64,000 nucleotides of DNA from assembly GCA_963678055.1 (NCBI GenBank), contig OY782679.1, positions 1,178,001 to 1,242,000 of the forward strand, given 5' to 3'. The notes beneath the pieces were generated by a model, which ran no database searches, was not told the DNA's origin, and saw only the letters and a program-made list of their open reading frames with translations. How positions within the stretch are numbered: position 1 is the first letter of the stretch; each line of letters opens with the position of its first letter. Below are positions 40,335-47,984 of this stretch, piece by piece. Source of the stretch: CAXXOK01 sp963678055 (GTDB lineage Bacteria; Bacillota; Clostridia; Christensenellales; Aristaeellaceae). The translations under genes and the position numbers were made by a program.

Positions 40335-41339
40335 ATGACGCTGCAACGGTTACAGGAATTGCTTTCTAAATTCAGCGGGCTGAAAATCGCTGTCCTTGGC
40401 GATTTGTTTCTGGATCAATGGTACGATATTGATCCTGCGCTGGATGAACCATCGCTGGAGACGGGCCTACCGGCGTGGCAGGTGGTACGCCATCCTGTCA
40501 GCCCCGGCGCGGCCGGAACGGTACTGAACAATCTGCATCAGCTTGGAATAGGCGAGCTGCATGCTGTTTCCTTTACGGGCGAGGATGGCGACGGCTGGAC
40601 GCTCAGGCATTTGCTGTCGCAAAAAAACATTGGAATCGAGCATATCGTATCCGTGCCCGAACGCATGACACCATCTTATAGTAAACCCATGATTCTGAAA
40701 GACGGCCAGCAGGTAGAACAAAACCGGCTGGATGTGAAGAACAGGAAGCCTACACCCGCCTGGGTGGAAGAACATATCATACAAGCCGCTCTAGCGCTGG
40801 CACCGCAGGTGGATGCGATGATTGTTCTGGACCAGTTGACCGAGACGGACACCGGCGTTGTGACGGCGCGTGTGCGAGACGCGCTTGCGTCAATCGGCGA
40901 ACGATACCCGGATTTGATACTCTTTGCCGACTCCCGCGAGCGGATTGCGTTGTTTCGCAATGTGATGATCAAATGCAATGATTTAGAAGTGAAAAAAGCC
41001 CTGGGTAAAACCCTGCAGCCTGGTGAGGCGGCAAGGCGGCTTCAGGAAATTACCGGAAGGCCGGTGTTTATCACCCTGGGGAAGAACGGGATAGCCGCCG
41101 GTGGGGATACGATGGTTCCCGCTGCTGCGCAGACCGGCCCCATTGATGTATGCGGCGCGGGAGATGCGGCAAGTTCGGCCATTGTAAGCGGACTGTGTGC
41201 CGGGGCAAGCATGGCGGAGGCCGCGTTGCTTGGTAACCTCGCAGCCGGTGTTACGCTGCGGAAACTGGGCACGACAGGCACCGCATCGCCACAAGAAATG
41301 ATCGACCTGTACCATGAGCAATTTGAGGCGGATGCATGA
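40335..41339 (+). CDS. PfkB-family kinase resembling the HldE/RfaE kinase domain
   Basis: The 334-residue ribokinase-fold protein opens with KIAVLGDLFLDQWYDIDP, has a G-x-A-G-T-V-L-N-N-L block where HldE has GGAANVA-x-N, a RLDVKNR segment, and the ATP/catalytic loop DVCGAGDAASSAIV. It is closer in layout to the kinase domain of HldE (D-glycero-D-manno-heptose-7-phosphate kinase) than to ribokinase, but lacks the nucleotidyltransferase half. It should phosphorylate a sugar or sugar phosphate. The stop overlaps the ROK gene start (ATGA). Confidence 0.85.
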   Translation: MTLQRLQELLSKFSGLKIAVLGDLFLDQWYDIDPALDEPSLETGLPAWQVVRHPVSPGAAGTVLNNLHQLGIGELHAVSFTGEDGDGWTLRHLLSQKNIGIEHIVSVPERMTPSYSKPMILKDGQQVEQNRLDVKNRKPTPAWVEEHIIQAALALAPQVDAMIVLDQLTETDTGVVTARVRDALASIGERYPDLILFADSRERIALFRNVMIKCNDLEVKKALGKTLQPGEAARRLQEITGRPVFITLGKNGIAAGGDTMVPAAAQTGPIDVCGAGDAASSAIVSGLCAGASMAEAALLGNLAAGVTLRKLGTTGTASPQEMIDLYHEQFEADA

Positions 41340-42265
41340 TTAGTTTATGTTTCGATATTGGCGGCTCCAAGTATGTGGTCGGCATGGTGTCCGATCACGG
41401 TGAGAGGCTATGCTCCAAGCGTTTTGCATGGGATACACTGTCAGCAGATGGTGTAATGCAGTCCCTGATCGCATCAGGGAAGGAACTGCTGAGCGAGTAC
41501 CCGTCCTACCACCCGGAGGTCATCGGTGTGACCATTCCGGGACTGACTAATCCTGAAACGGGATTGTGGGTGGAAGCTAGCTTTAGCGGCATCCGCAATC
41601 TACCCATCGGCACCCTGCTGCATGAGGCGTTCTCCCTTCCGGTCTTTACGGAAAACGATGCCAAAGCCTGTGCGCTGGCAGAAAAGCTGTTTGGATCGGC
41701 GCAGGATACCCAGCACTTTCTATACCTGACAGTCTCCAACGGTGTGGGCGGCGCGGTGTTCTCCGATGGCCGACTCTTGTACGGAGCAGGCAGCGCGGGG
41801 GAGTGCGGGCACGTGACCGTGGTTGAAGACGGACGACTGTGCAAATGCGGTAAAAAAGGCTGCCTGGAGATGTATGCAGCCGGGCCGGGTGTGGCGCGGA
41901 CGTATACCGAGGCAACAGGCAGCGCTATAAGCGCGAAAGCCATTGCCGATCTCGCCCGGCAGAGCGATCAGGCTGCGCTGGACGTATTCTGGCTGGAGGG
42001 CGTGTATCTGGGACGCATGATTGCCATGGCGGTCAATGTGCTCAGCCCGCAGCGGGTGATTATCGGCGGGGGACTGTCGCTGGCGTTTGATTTGTTTCAG
42101 CAAGCCCTGCTCGGCACGGTCAACAGCCATATATATCGCGCGGCAAACCCGGAACTGGACATTGTCCCAAGCGCGTTTGAGGCTCTTGGAGGTCTCTATG
42201 GCGCGGCGGCGACAGCTGTTTGTGGACGAAAGCAATATTACGGCTACAAAGGAAAGGCGGTTTAA
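41336..42265 (+). CDS. ROK family sugar kinase
   Basis: The 309-residue protein has the phosphate-binding FDIGGSKYVVGM at the N-terminus, a catalytic ENDAKACALAE segment, and the ROK zinc motif ECGHVTV followed by CKCGKKGCLE. It lacks an N-terminal helix-turn-helix, so it is a kinase and not a ROK repressor. Typical substrates are glucose, allose, N-acetylmannosamine or N-acetylglucosamine. With the PfkB-type enzyme next door the operon encodes two kinases, suggesting two phosphorylation steps or two substrates. Confidence 0.9.
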   Translation: MISLCFDIGGSKYVVGMVSDHGERLCSKRFAWDTLSADGVMQSLIASGKELLSEYPSYHPEVIGVTIPGLTNPETGLWVEASFSGIRNLPIGTLLHEAFSLPVFTENDAKACALAEKLFGSAQDTQHFLYLTVSNGVGGAVFSDGRLLYGAGSAGECGHVTVVEDGRLCKCGKKGCLEMYAAGPGVARTYTEATGSAISAKAIADLARQSDQAALDVFWLEGVYLGRMIAMAVNVLSPQRVIIGGGLSLAFDLFQQALLGTVNSHIYRAANPELDIVPSAFEALGGLYGAAATAVCGRKQYYGYKGKAV

Positions 42266-42266
42266 C

Positions 42267-42842
42267 ATGAACACAAAGACAATCATGACAGCATATGAAG
42301 AAGAACTATCGCAGGCAATCAAGGCGCTGGACGATACAGAGATGGACAAAGCGGTGTCACTGCTGCTGGACGCATACCGCGGGGATCAGCAGATCTTTAT
42401 TTTCGGAAACGGCGGCAGTGCGACGACTGCGAATCATTTTGTCTGCGATTTCGGCAAAAATGCCATCAAAGGCGACAAGCGGCGTTTCAGAATTCTCTCG
42501 CTGAGCGATAATATCGCCAAAATCACCGCGCTGGGAAACGATATCGCGTATGCGGAGGTATTCCGTGAGCAAATGAAAAACCTGATGCGTCCGGGCGATG
42601 TGGCGATTGCCATCAGCGCCAGCGGAACAAGCCCAAATGTGGTCAATGCCTGCGAGTATGCCCGCCAAATCGGCGGTAAAGTCATTGCGCTGGCTGGCTT
42701 TTCGGGCGGAAAAATCGCAGATATGGCGGATGCAGCCTTTGTGTCCGACATGAAAAGCTATGAGCGGATTGAGGATCTGCACCTCATTATCCTGCATATG
42801 ATCGTATGCTATTTCAAAGACCATCAGGAGCATTTTAGCTGA
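42267..42842 (+). CDS. SIS-domain isomerase resembling GmhA (sedoheptulose-7-phosphate isomerase)
   Basis: The 191-residue protein has an ATG at 42267 after GGAAAGGCGG; an open frame continuing upstream overlaps the ROK gene and is ignored. IFGNGGSATTANHFVCDF, LSLSDNIAKITALGNDI and AISASGTSPNVV are the SIS phosphosugar-binding blocks in the GmhA/DiaA arrangement. GmhA converts sedoheptulose-7-phosphate to a heptose-7-phosphate. The gene is one base after the ROK stop and ends the operon before a strong terminator. An isomerase for another keto-sugar phosphate is possible. Confidence 0.87.
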   Translation: MNTKTIMTAYEEELSQAIKALDDTEMDKAVSLLLDAYRGDQQIFIFGNGGSATTANHFVCDFGKNAIKGDKRRFRILSLSDNIAKITALGNDIAYAEVFREQMKNLMRPGDVAIAISASGTSPNVVNACEYARQIGGKVIALAGFSGGKIADMADAAFVSDMKSYERIEDLHLIILHMIVCYFKDHQEHFS

Positions 42843-42892
42843 CGGAGCGAAGCGCAGCGTGATGATGGGGGAAGGCCCCTTTCACTGGAACT

Positions 42893-42922
42893 AAAAAACC
42901 GCCGGAACTCCGGCGGTTTTTT
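42893..42922. terminator. bidirectional terminator between the sugar regulon and the MFS gene
   Basis: AAAAAACCGCCGGA and TCCGGCGGTTTTTT pair around AC, with A tract on one side and T tract on the other; the genes on both sides converge. Confidence 0.95.
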
Positions 42923-42924
42923 GC

Positions 42925-44130
42925 TTATTCTGTTTTGGCCTTCATCCGGTTCCGTTTTCGGTAAAACAGCGAAAACAGCAGGGCGGAAAGTGCCAGTGGT
43001 ACCGATAGCAGGCCAAACGCCATGCCGTAGTTGCCGCCGGAGGAATCGACAATCGCGCCGGCCAACCAGGGGGAGAACCCCTGTCCGATATCCGAGCCGA
43101 TATAGAACGTGGAGGACGCCGCGCCCCGCCTTTCGGGGGTGACGGTTTTCAGGCATTCCGCTTGCAATGCCGGGCGTACTATGCCCACACCGACCGTTTT
43201 GATGATCGCAGCCAGTGCCAGCACCCAAATGGCCGACAGGTTCCACATGAGCAGGAATCCGATGATCATTAGTCCAGTACCCAGGTACATGGCAAGGTTC
43301 AATCCGCGTTTGTCAGCGATCTTACCAAAGGCCAGCCGGGAGATGAACAACACACCCGCGCTGAGTGTAAAGTACCAGCCGATGTTACCAAAGCCTGCCG
43401 CTTCGCCGTAGAGGGCCATCAGGCTGTTCTCTACGCCGCTTGTGGCTGCCAAGGCAATATTGATAGCCGCAAATAAAAGGCTCTCCACAGCGATAATATC
43501 GCGCCAGCGGATGCGAAAGTGCTTGAATCCTTCAGGTTGTACGGTGCGCTCGGTGCCCTGGAAATCAAGCAGCAGTGCTACAATGCCGCCGATGGCAACA
43601 ATGCCTGCCGCAAGGCCAAAGTTGAGCACAAAGCCGCCTGATTCGGCCAGATACAAGCCCACTGTCGGCCCTAGCAGAATTGCCAGGGTCTGGCCAAGGC
43701 CGAAATAGCTGACAGCCTCGCCAACGCGGTCTTTGGGGGCAAAGCTTGGAATCATGGCCATGTTCACCGTACTGCTGATGCAAAACGCCGCACCGTGCAA
43801 GATACGAAGCATAAACAGCATCCATGTACTGGTGACAAAGCCGTAAAACAGCGTGCACACGCCCATGGCAAAGGTGGATACGACCAGCAGGGTTTTGCGG
43901 TTCATTCTGTCGCTTAGAACGCCGCTGAACGGCCGTATGACCATCGCAGAGATGGAAAACACCCCTGCGATACCCCCGGCGACAGCAACGGATGTACCGA
44001 TAGAATACGCATACTTGGATATGGTGGTTGAAACCATCGCAAAGCTGATGGAGACAATCAGGTTGATCAGGGAGAACATGATATATTGCTTGTTGAGTAA
44101 TTTCTCCGGTCGTTTTTCATCGATCAACAT
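42925..44130 (-). CDS. MFS transporter
   Basis: The 401-residue protein has twelve hydrophobic segments. The MFS loop motif FSGVLSDRMNRKTLLVVST lies between helices 2 and 3, with a related GKIADKRGLNLAMYLG between helices 8 and 9. The opening is hydrophilic (MLIDEKRPEKLLNKQYIMFSL). AAGGA lies about eight bases before the ATG. It is the last gene of the LplBC-type ABC operon, 12 bases after the permease, so it may export a product or take up a related compound. The substrate cannot be inferred. Confidence 0.85.
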   Translation of the reverse strand: MLIDEKRPEKLLNKQYIMFSLINLIVSISFAMVSTTISKYAYSIGTSVAVAGGIAGVFSISAMVIRPFSGVLSDRMNRKTLLVVSTFAMGVCTLFYGFVTSTWMLFMLRILHGAAFCISSTVNMAMIPSFAPKDRVGEAVSYFGLGQTLAILLGPTVGLYLAESGGFVLNFGLAAGIVAIGGIVALLLDFQGTERTVQPEGFKHFRIRWRDIIAVESLLFAAINIALAATSGVENSLMALYGEAAGFGNIGWYFTLSAGVLFISRLAFGKIADKRGLNLAMYLGTGLMIIGFLLMWNLSAIWVLALAAIIKTVGVGIVRPALQAECLKTVTPERRGAASSTFYIGSDIGQGFSPWLAGAIVDSSGGNYGMAFGLLSVPLALSALLFSLFYRKRNRMKAKTE

Positions 44131-44141
44131 TCGTTACGTCC

Positions 44142-45023
44142 TTATCCTTTAATGGAACCGATCATAATCCCTTTGACGAAATACTTTTGCAGGAAGGGAT
44201 AGATAAACAGTATTGGCAGGGTCGCGACCACGATAACGCAGTACTTCACCAGCGTTTGCAGCGCCATGGCCGAGGCTTTAACACCTGCGTTCAGGCTGCG
44301 CTGGGAGTTGTTGATGAGCACTTCGCGCAAAAACAGCTGCAGCGGCCATTTGGCCCGGTTCGTCAGATAGATGGAAGCGGTGAACCACGAGTTCCAGATC
44401 ATAACTGCGACAAACAGGGTGATAACAGCCAGGGTGGCCTGGGACACGGGAATAACGATGTGCCACAGGATTTGCAGGTCGTTTGCACCATCCAGTCTGG
44501 CGGATTCTTCCAGTGCCTCGGGGATTTCCTTCATCGAGGTACGCATAATCACCAGATTGAACGCGTTAAACGCACTGGGCAGGATGACCGCCAAGCGATT
44601 ATCGAGCAGCCCCAGCTTCACGATCAGCATGAAGTTTGGGATCAGGCCGCCGTTAAACAGCATCGTAAAGGCGATGATCAACATAATGGTATTGGCGGGC
44701 ATAAAACGCCGGCGTGACAGCACGTACGCTGCAATTGTTGTGAGAATCAGGTTCAGTGCGATACCGATTGCCACGTAGAAAACGGTGTTGCCATAGCCTG
44801 TGAGGATATTCTGGTAACTGAGGACCGCTTTATACCCTTCAAACGAGAACGGCGCGATGGGCCACAGGTGAAAACCGCGCACGCGGGCAAGCGTGGTGGG
44901 GTCGGAGATGGAACAGGCCAACACGTGCAGCATAGGCGCTAAACACAGAAACCCAACAATGCCCAGGATGATGGCGTTTACAAACAGAAATGCTTTACGC
45001 CCGAATGAATCCTTTATTTTCAT
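44142..45023 (-). CDS. carbohydrate ABC transporter permease (LplC/MalG type)
   Basis: The 293-residue protein has six membrane segments. The cytoplasmic coupling loop EIPEALEESARLDGANDLQILWHIVIP is the EAA motif contacting the ATPase, and the protein ends in the LplC-like FVKGIMIGSIKG. It is 12 bases after the partner permease. The operon contains no ATPase gene, so the pair likely uses a shared MsmX-type ATPase encoded elsewhere. Confidence 0.92.
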   Translation of the reverse strand: MKIKDSFGRKAFLFVNAIILGIVGFLCLAPMLHVLACSISDPTTLARVRGFHLWPIAPFSFEGYKAVLSYQNILTGYGNTVFYVAIGIALNLILTTIAAYVLSRRRFMPANTIMLIIAFTMLFNGGLIPNFMLIVKLGLLDNRLAVILPSAFNAFNLVIMRTSMKEIPEALEESARLDGANDLQILWHIVIPVSQATLAVITLFVAVMIWNSWFTASIYLTNRAKWPLQLFLREVLINNSQRSLNAGVKASAMALQTLVKYCVIVVATLPILFIYPFLQKYFVKGIMIGSIKG

Positions 45024-45035
45024 CGAATCCGCCTC

Positions 45036-45953
45036 CTAAAACATGCTGACTTCGGTGTAAGTCTTGCTGATTTTGTTGGCTGTCAACACCAGCACGAAGC
45101 TGATCACAGAGTTGAACAGACCCACTGCCGTACTGTAGCCGATTTTCTGCTTGATAATACCGATGCGGTATACATAAGTAGATACAATGTCGGCTGTTTC
45201 GTACGTAGAGGTGGAATATAAAAGCAGTACTTTTTCAAAGTTCAGGTTCATAATCGCACCGCAGCGAAGAATAAACATAATAATAATCGTGGGCATTAAA
45301 CCGGGCAGGGTTACATTGAGCATTTGGCGGAATCGGCCTGCGCCGTCGATGCGCGCAGCCTCGTATAGGTCCTCACTAATGCCCGAAAGCGCTGCCAGGT
45401 AAATAATCGAGTTAAAGCCTACATGCTGCCATATCTCCGAAGTGACGAAGATCGCCCGGAAGTACTGCGGCAGGGTAATGTAGCTCTTTGAATCGCCTCC
45501 AAGTGCCGACACAGCGGAGGCTATAACGCCATTGGAGTTCGTAAACTCTATAATCAGTCCCGCAACAACAATCATCGAGATGAAGTGTGGCATATAACTG
45601 ATCGTTTGAATAAACTTCTTATAACGCAGACGCTTCACTTCGTTGAGCATCAGCGCCAGGAAGATCGGCGCGGGGAAAGAGAATAGCAGATCGTAGAAGC
45701 TTAGCACCAATGTATTTCGCATTGTGCGGCCGAAATACATACTGCTAAAGAAGTCGGTAAAATTCTCTAAACCGATCCACTTGCTGCCGAAAATGCCTTT
45801 AACCAGTGAATAATCCTGAAAGGCCATCGTGAGCCCGAACATGGGAACATAGCTGAATAGGATTACGAAACAGACGACCGGAAGAATCATCCAGTATAGC
45901 AGCTTGTTGGAACGGTAGTTAACGGCGAGCTGTCTCCATTTCATGTTGTCCAC
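45036..45953 (-). CDS. carbohydrate ABC transporter permease (LplB type)
   Basis: The 305-residue protein has six membrane segments. The LplB-type opening SYVPMFGLTMAFQDYSLVKGIFGSKWIGLENF is present in pieces, and the EAA loop reads GISEDLYEAARIDGAGRFRQMLNVTLP. These permeases import oligosaccharides or complex carbohydrates with a large binding protein. GGAG precedes the ATG, and two hairpins separate it from the binding protein gene. Confidence 0.93.
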   Translation of the reverse strand: MDNMKWRQLAVNYRSNKLLYWMILPVVCFVILFSYVPMFGLTMAFQDYSLVKGIFGSKWIGLENFTDFFSSMYFGRTMRNTLVLSFYDLLFSFPAPIFLALMLNEVKRLRYKKFIQTISYMPHFISMIVVAGLIIEFTNSNGVIASAVSALGGDSKSYITLPQYFRAIFVTSEIWQHVGFNSIIYLAALSGISEDLYEAARIDGAGRFRQMLNVTLPGLMPTIIIMFILRCGAIMNLNFEKVLLLYSTSTYETADIVSTYVYRIGIIKQKIGYSTAVGLFNSVISFVLVLTANKISKTYTEVSMF

Positions 45954-45963
45954 TCCTCCGGTT

Positions 45964-46047
45964 GCCCGTCCTGCGACGGGCGAATTTCAAGGGTAATCGA
46001 AGCCTTACGGAAACCGGGCGTTACCGGAAACCCGGAAACGCCCGGTT
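45964..46047 (-). promoter_or_regulatory. two intercistronic hairpins after the binding protein gene
   Basis: GCCCGTC with GACGGGC (45964-45981) and a larger stem, AACCGGGCGTT with AACGCCCGGTT (46012-46047), lie between the binding protein and the first permease. They likely favour accumulation of the binding-protein part of the transcript. Confidence 0.75.
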
Positions 46048-46077
46048 CGTAAAAAGGGGTATTCTATCGCTACTTGC

Positions 46078-47697
46078 TTAGCGGCTTACGTAGCGGTCAT
46101 ACGCGCTCTGGTAAGCGGCTACAACATCCTGCACGCCAAGGGATTCCAGCGTTGACAGGAAATTGTCGAAGTTTTCCATCGGCTCCAGGCCCATGATGAA
46201 CTTGACGGTCATCTCTTCCACGTAGGACTTGATTTCGGGATAGAGATCGGAATACACTTCCAGTTCGTCGGCGTTCAGGGTCGCGCCGGCGGGGAAGGAG
46301 TAGGAGTAATCGTTGTTGGTGTCCCACACTTCAGCCATTACGCTTGCGGTGGATACGTCATCACGACCGAGCACGCCCACGAAAGGCCACAGGATCGGTG
46401 CAGCGTACGCACACAGCATATCGGTGATGGTGCCGGCTTCGTTGTTGGCAATCAGATCGGTGTACACAGGCAGGCCATTCTCATCCAGATTGTAGGTCTT
46501 GCCTTCGGTACCGAAGTTGCACAGCATCATGCCTTCGTCGGTGTAAAGCTGATCGAGGAACTTCACAGCGAGTTCGGGATTTTCACAGTCGGTCGTGATC
46601 GCAGCGATTTTGGTCAGGCCAGCGCCGCCCTTGTGGTAACCAACGTGCAGCTGGTCGCCTTCGTTGAGTACGGGAGCGGGGACTGCAACAAAGTTGAAGT
46701 CGGGGTTGACAGCGGAGCCGAGCGAGTTGGCATAGCCCAGCACGCCGCCGTGCTCGCTGGTGGCTGCGCACAGGTCGCTGGAGATCATCGCGATACCATC
46801 ATCAAAGGTGATGGTGGAGGTGAAATCCGGGTCGATCAGGCCTTCAGCATACCACTTGGCCATTTCGACCAGGTAGTCTTCGAAGCCATCAGTCATCGGG
46901 CCGTACTGCACCTTGCCATCCGCTACGTAAACAGGTTTTGCAGCATCGGCGGGGTTTTCCATCATGAAGCCATAGGCCGCATTGAAGGAGTTGTACTTGC
47001 TGATACCGGTGTAAGACATACCAAGGCCGCGGGTCATTTCCAGCTCGGTTTTACAAAGCGTGAGGAATTCATACCAGTCGTCCATGGTCACAGGGGTATC
47101 AAGACCGAGTTTGTCCAGCACATCCTGACGGATGATGGGGCCGCCGTAGGTCAGGCCGGGGTCATCCATGTAGGTGGGTTGGCAGAAATACGGCATGTTA
47201 CCTTCGTCGGTAATGGTGCCGAGTTCACGATAGGTGGATGCCGTCCGTGCGGCAGTGTAATTGGGGGCATACTCCGCAACCAGATCTTTCAGATCGAGGA
47301 TGATGCCTTCTTCAACTGCTGCATCGCCACCCTGAGCATACAAGGTATCAAAGCCGATAACGATATCGGCATAGTTGCCGGATGCCAGCATCAGGGAAAA
47401 GCTGGTTTCCGCTTCGCCAACAGGTGCAAGCATCAGTTCGATGTGCACGCCGGTTTTCTCCTCCAGGGCTTTGAGGATGTCCATGTTCTGGAGATCACCG
47501 ATGATGTTGGAGACGTCGTGGGAGGAAACATCCATCCACATCGTCAGGGTTACGGGTTCCTCCGTAACGCGCTCGATTTTGGTTTCCATCTGGGCGATTT
47601 CCGCAAGCGATTTCTCGTTGGTGCCTTCGGCAAGACCGAAAGTGGCAGTCATGACGAGAGACAGCGCCAGCAGAAGGGGTAGGATTCGTTTTAACAT
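46078..47697 (-). CDS. large extracellular solute-binding protein of the LplBC-type ABC system, non-lipoprotein
   Basis: The 539-residue protein starts at ATG 47697, nine bases after AAAGGAG. The signal peptide MLKRILPLLLALSLVMTATF runs to GLAEGTNEK without a lipobox cysteine, unlike the usual LipO lipoproteins of this group. The mature protein has the family-1 solute-binding fold with VTLTMWMDVSSHD, ASGNYADIVIGFD, PYFCQPTYMDDPGLTYGGP and a C-terminal NFDNFLSTLESLG. Proteins of this size class bind oligosaccharides of plant or host origin. It heads the operon with the two permeases and the MFS gene; the membrane AraC regulator upstream is its likely activator. Confidence 0.9.
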   Translation of the reverse strand: MLKRILPLLLALSLVMTATFGLAEGTNEKSLAEIAQMETKIERVTEEPVTLTMWMDVSSHDVSNIIGDLQNMDILKALEEKTGVHIELMLAPVGEAETSFSLMLASGNYADIVIGFDTLYAQGGDAAVEEGIILDLKDLVAEYAPNYTAARTASTYRELGTITDEGNMPYFCQPTYMDDPGLTYGGPIIRQDVLDKLGLDTPVTMDDWYEFLTLCKTELEMTRGLGMSYTGISKYNSFNAAYGFMMENPADAAKPVYVADGKVQYGPMTDGFEDYLVEMAKWYAEGLIDPDFTSTITFDDGIAMISSDLCAATSEHGGVLGYANSLGSAVNPDFNFVAVPAPVLNEGDQLHVGYHKGGAGLTKIAAITTDCENPELAVKFLDQLYTDEGMMLCNFGTEGKTYNLDENGLPVYTDLIANNEAGTITDMLCAYAAPILWPFVGVLGRDDVSTASVMAEVWDTNNDYSYSFPAGATLNADELEVYSDLYPEIKSYVEEMTVKFIMGLEPMENFDNFLSTLESLGVQDVVAAYQSAYDRYVSR

Positions 47698-47920
47698 GAT
47701 TCCAGGCTCCTTTCCAATATAAAAATGACGTAACGAGCCCCGCACAGTGTGCGGTTACTCTGCTATGCTAACACCATACCGCGCTTTTCTTCCCCTGTAT
47801 ATATTCAATATTTGCTCATGCAATGATATAAAATCTGGCATGAAAACAGACATAATAGCCCAAATTTGCCGTGGATGTGCCATTTTTATCCGAGATGTGC
47901 TTTAAAATGCCACAAACCAC

Positions 47921-47954
47921 AAAGTGCGGGCCGCGGAACTCCGCGGCCCGCACT
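47921..47954 (-). terminator. hairpin after the AraC regulator gene
   Basis: AGTGCGGGCCGCGG and CCGCGGCCCGCACT form a 14-bp perfect stem around AACT, 30 bases beyond the stop of the leftward regulator gene. The following bases (TTTGTGGTTTG) are a weak T tract. Confidence 0.7.
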
Positions 47955-47984
47955 GGGCTGGCTTTTCTACGGCTTTGATGCCGC

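Noticed and set aside
46633..47682. Plus-strand open frame (349 codons) opposite the large solute-binding protein gene
   Set aside because: Antisense shadow; the minus-strand gene is fully supported.
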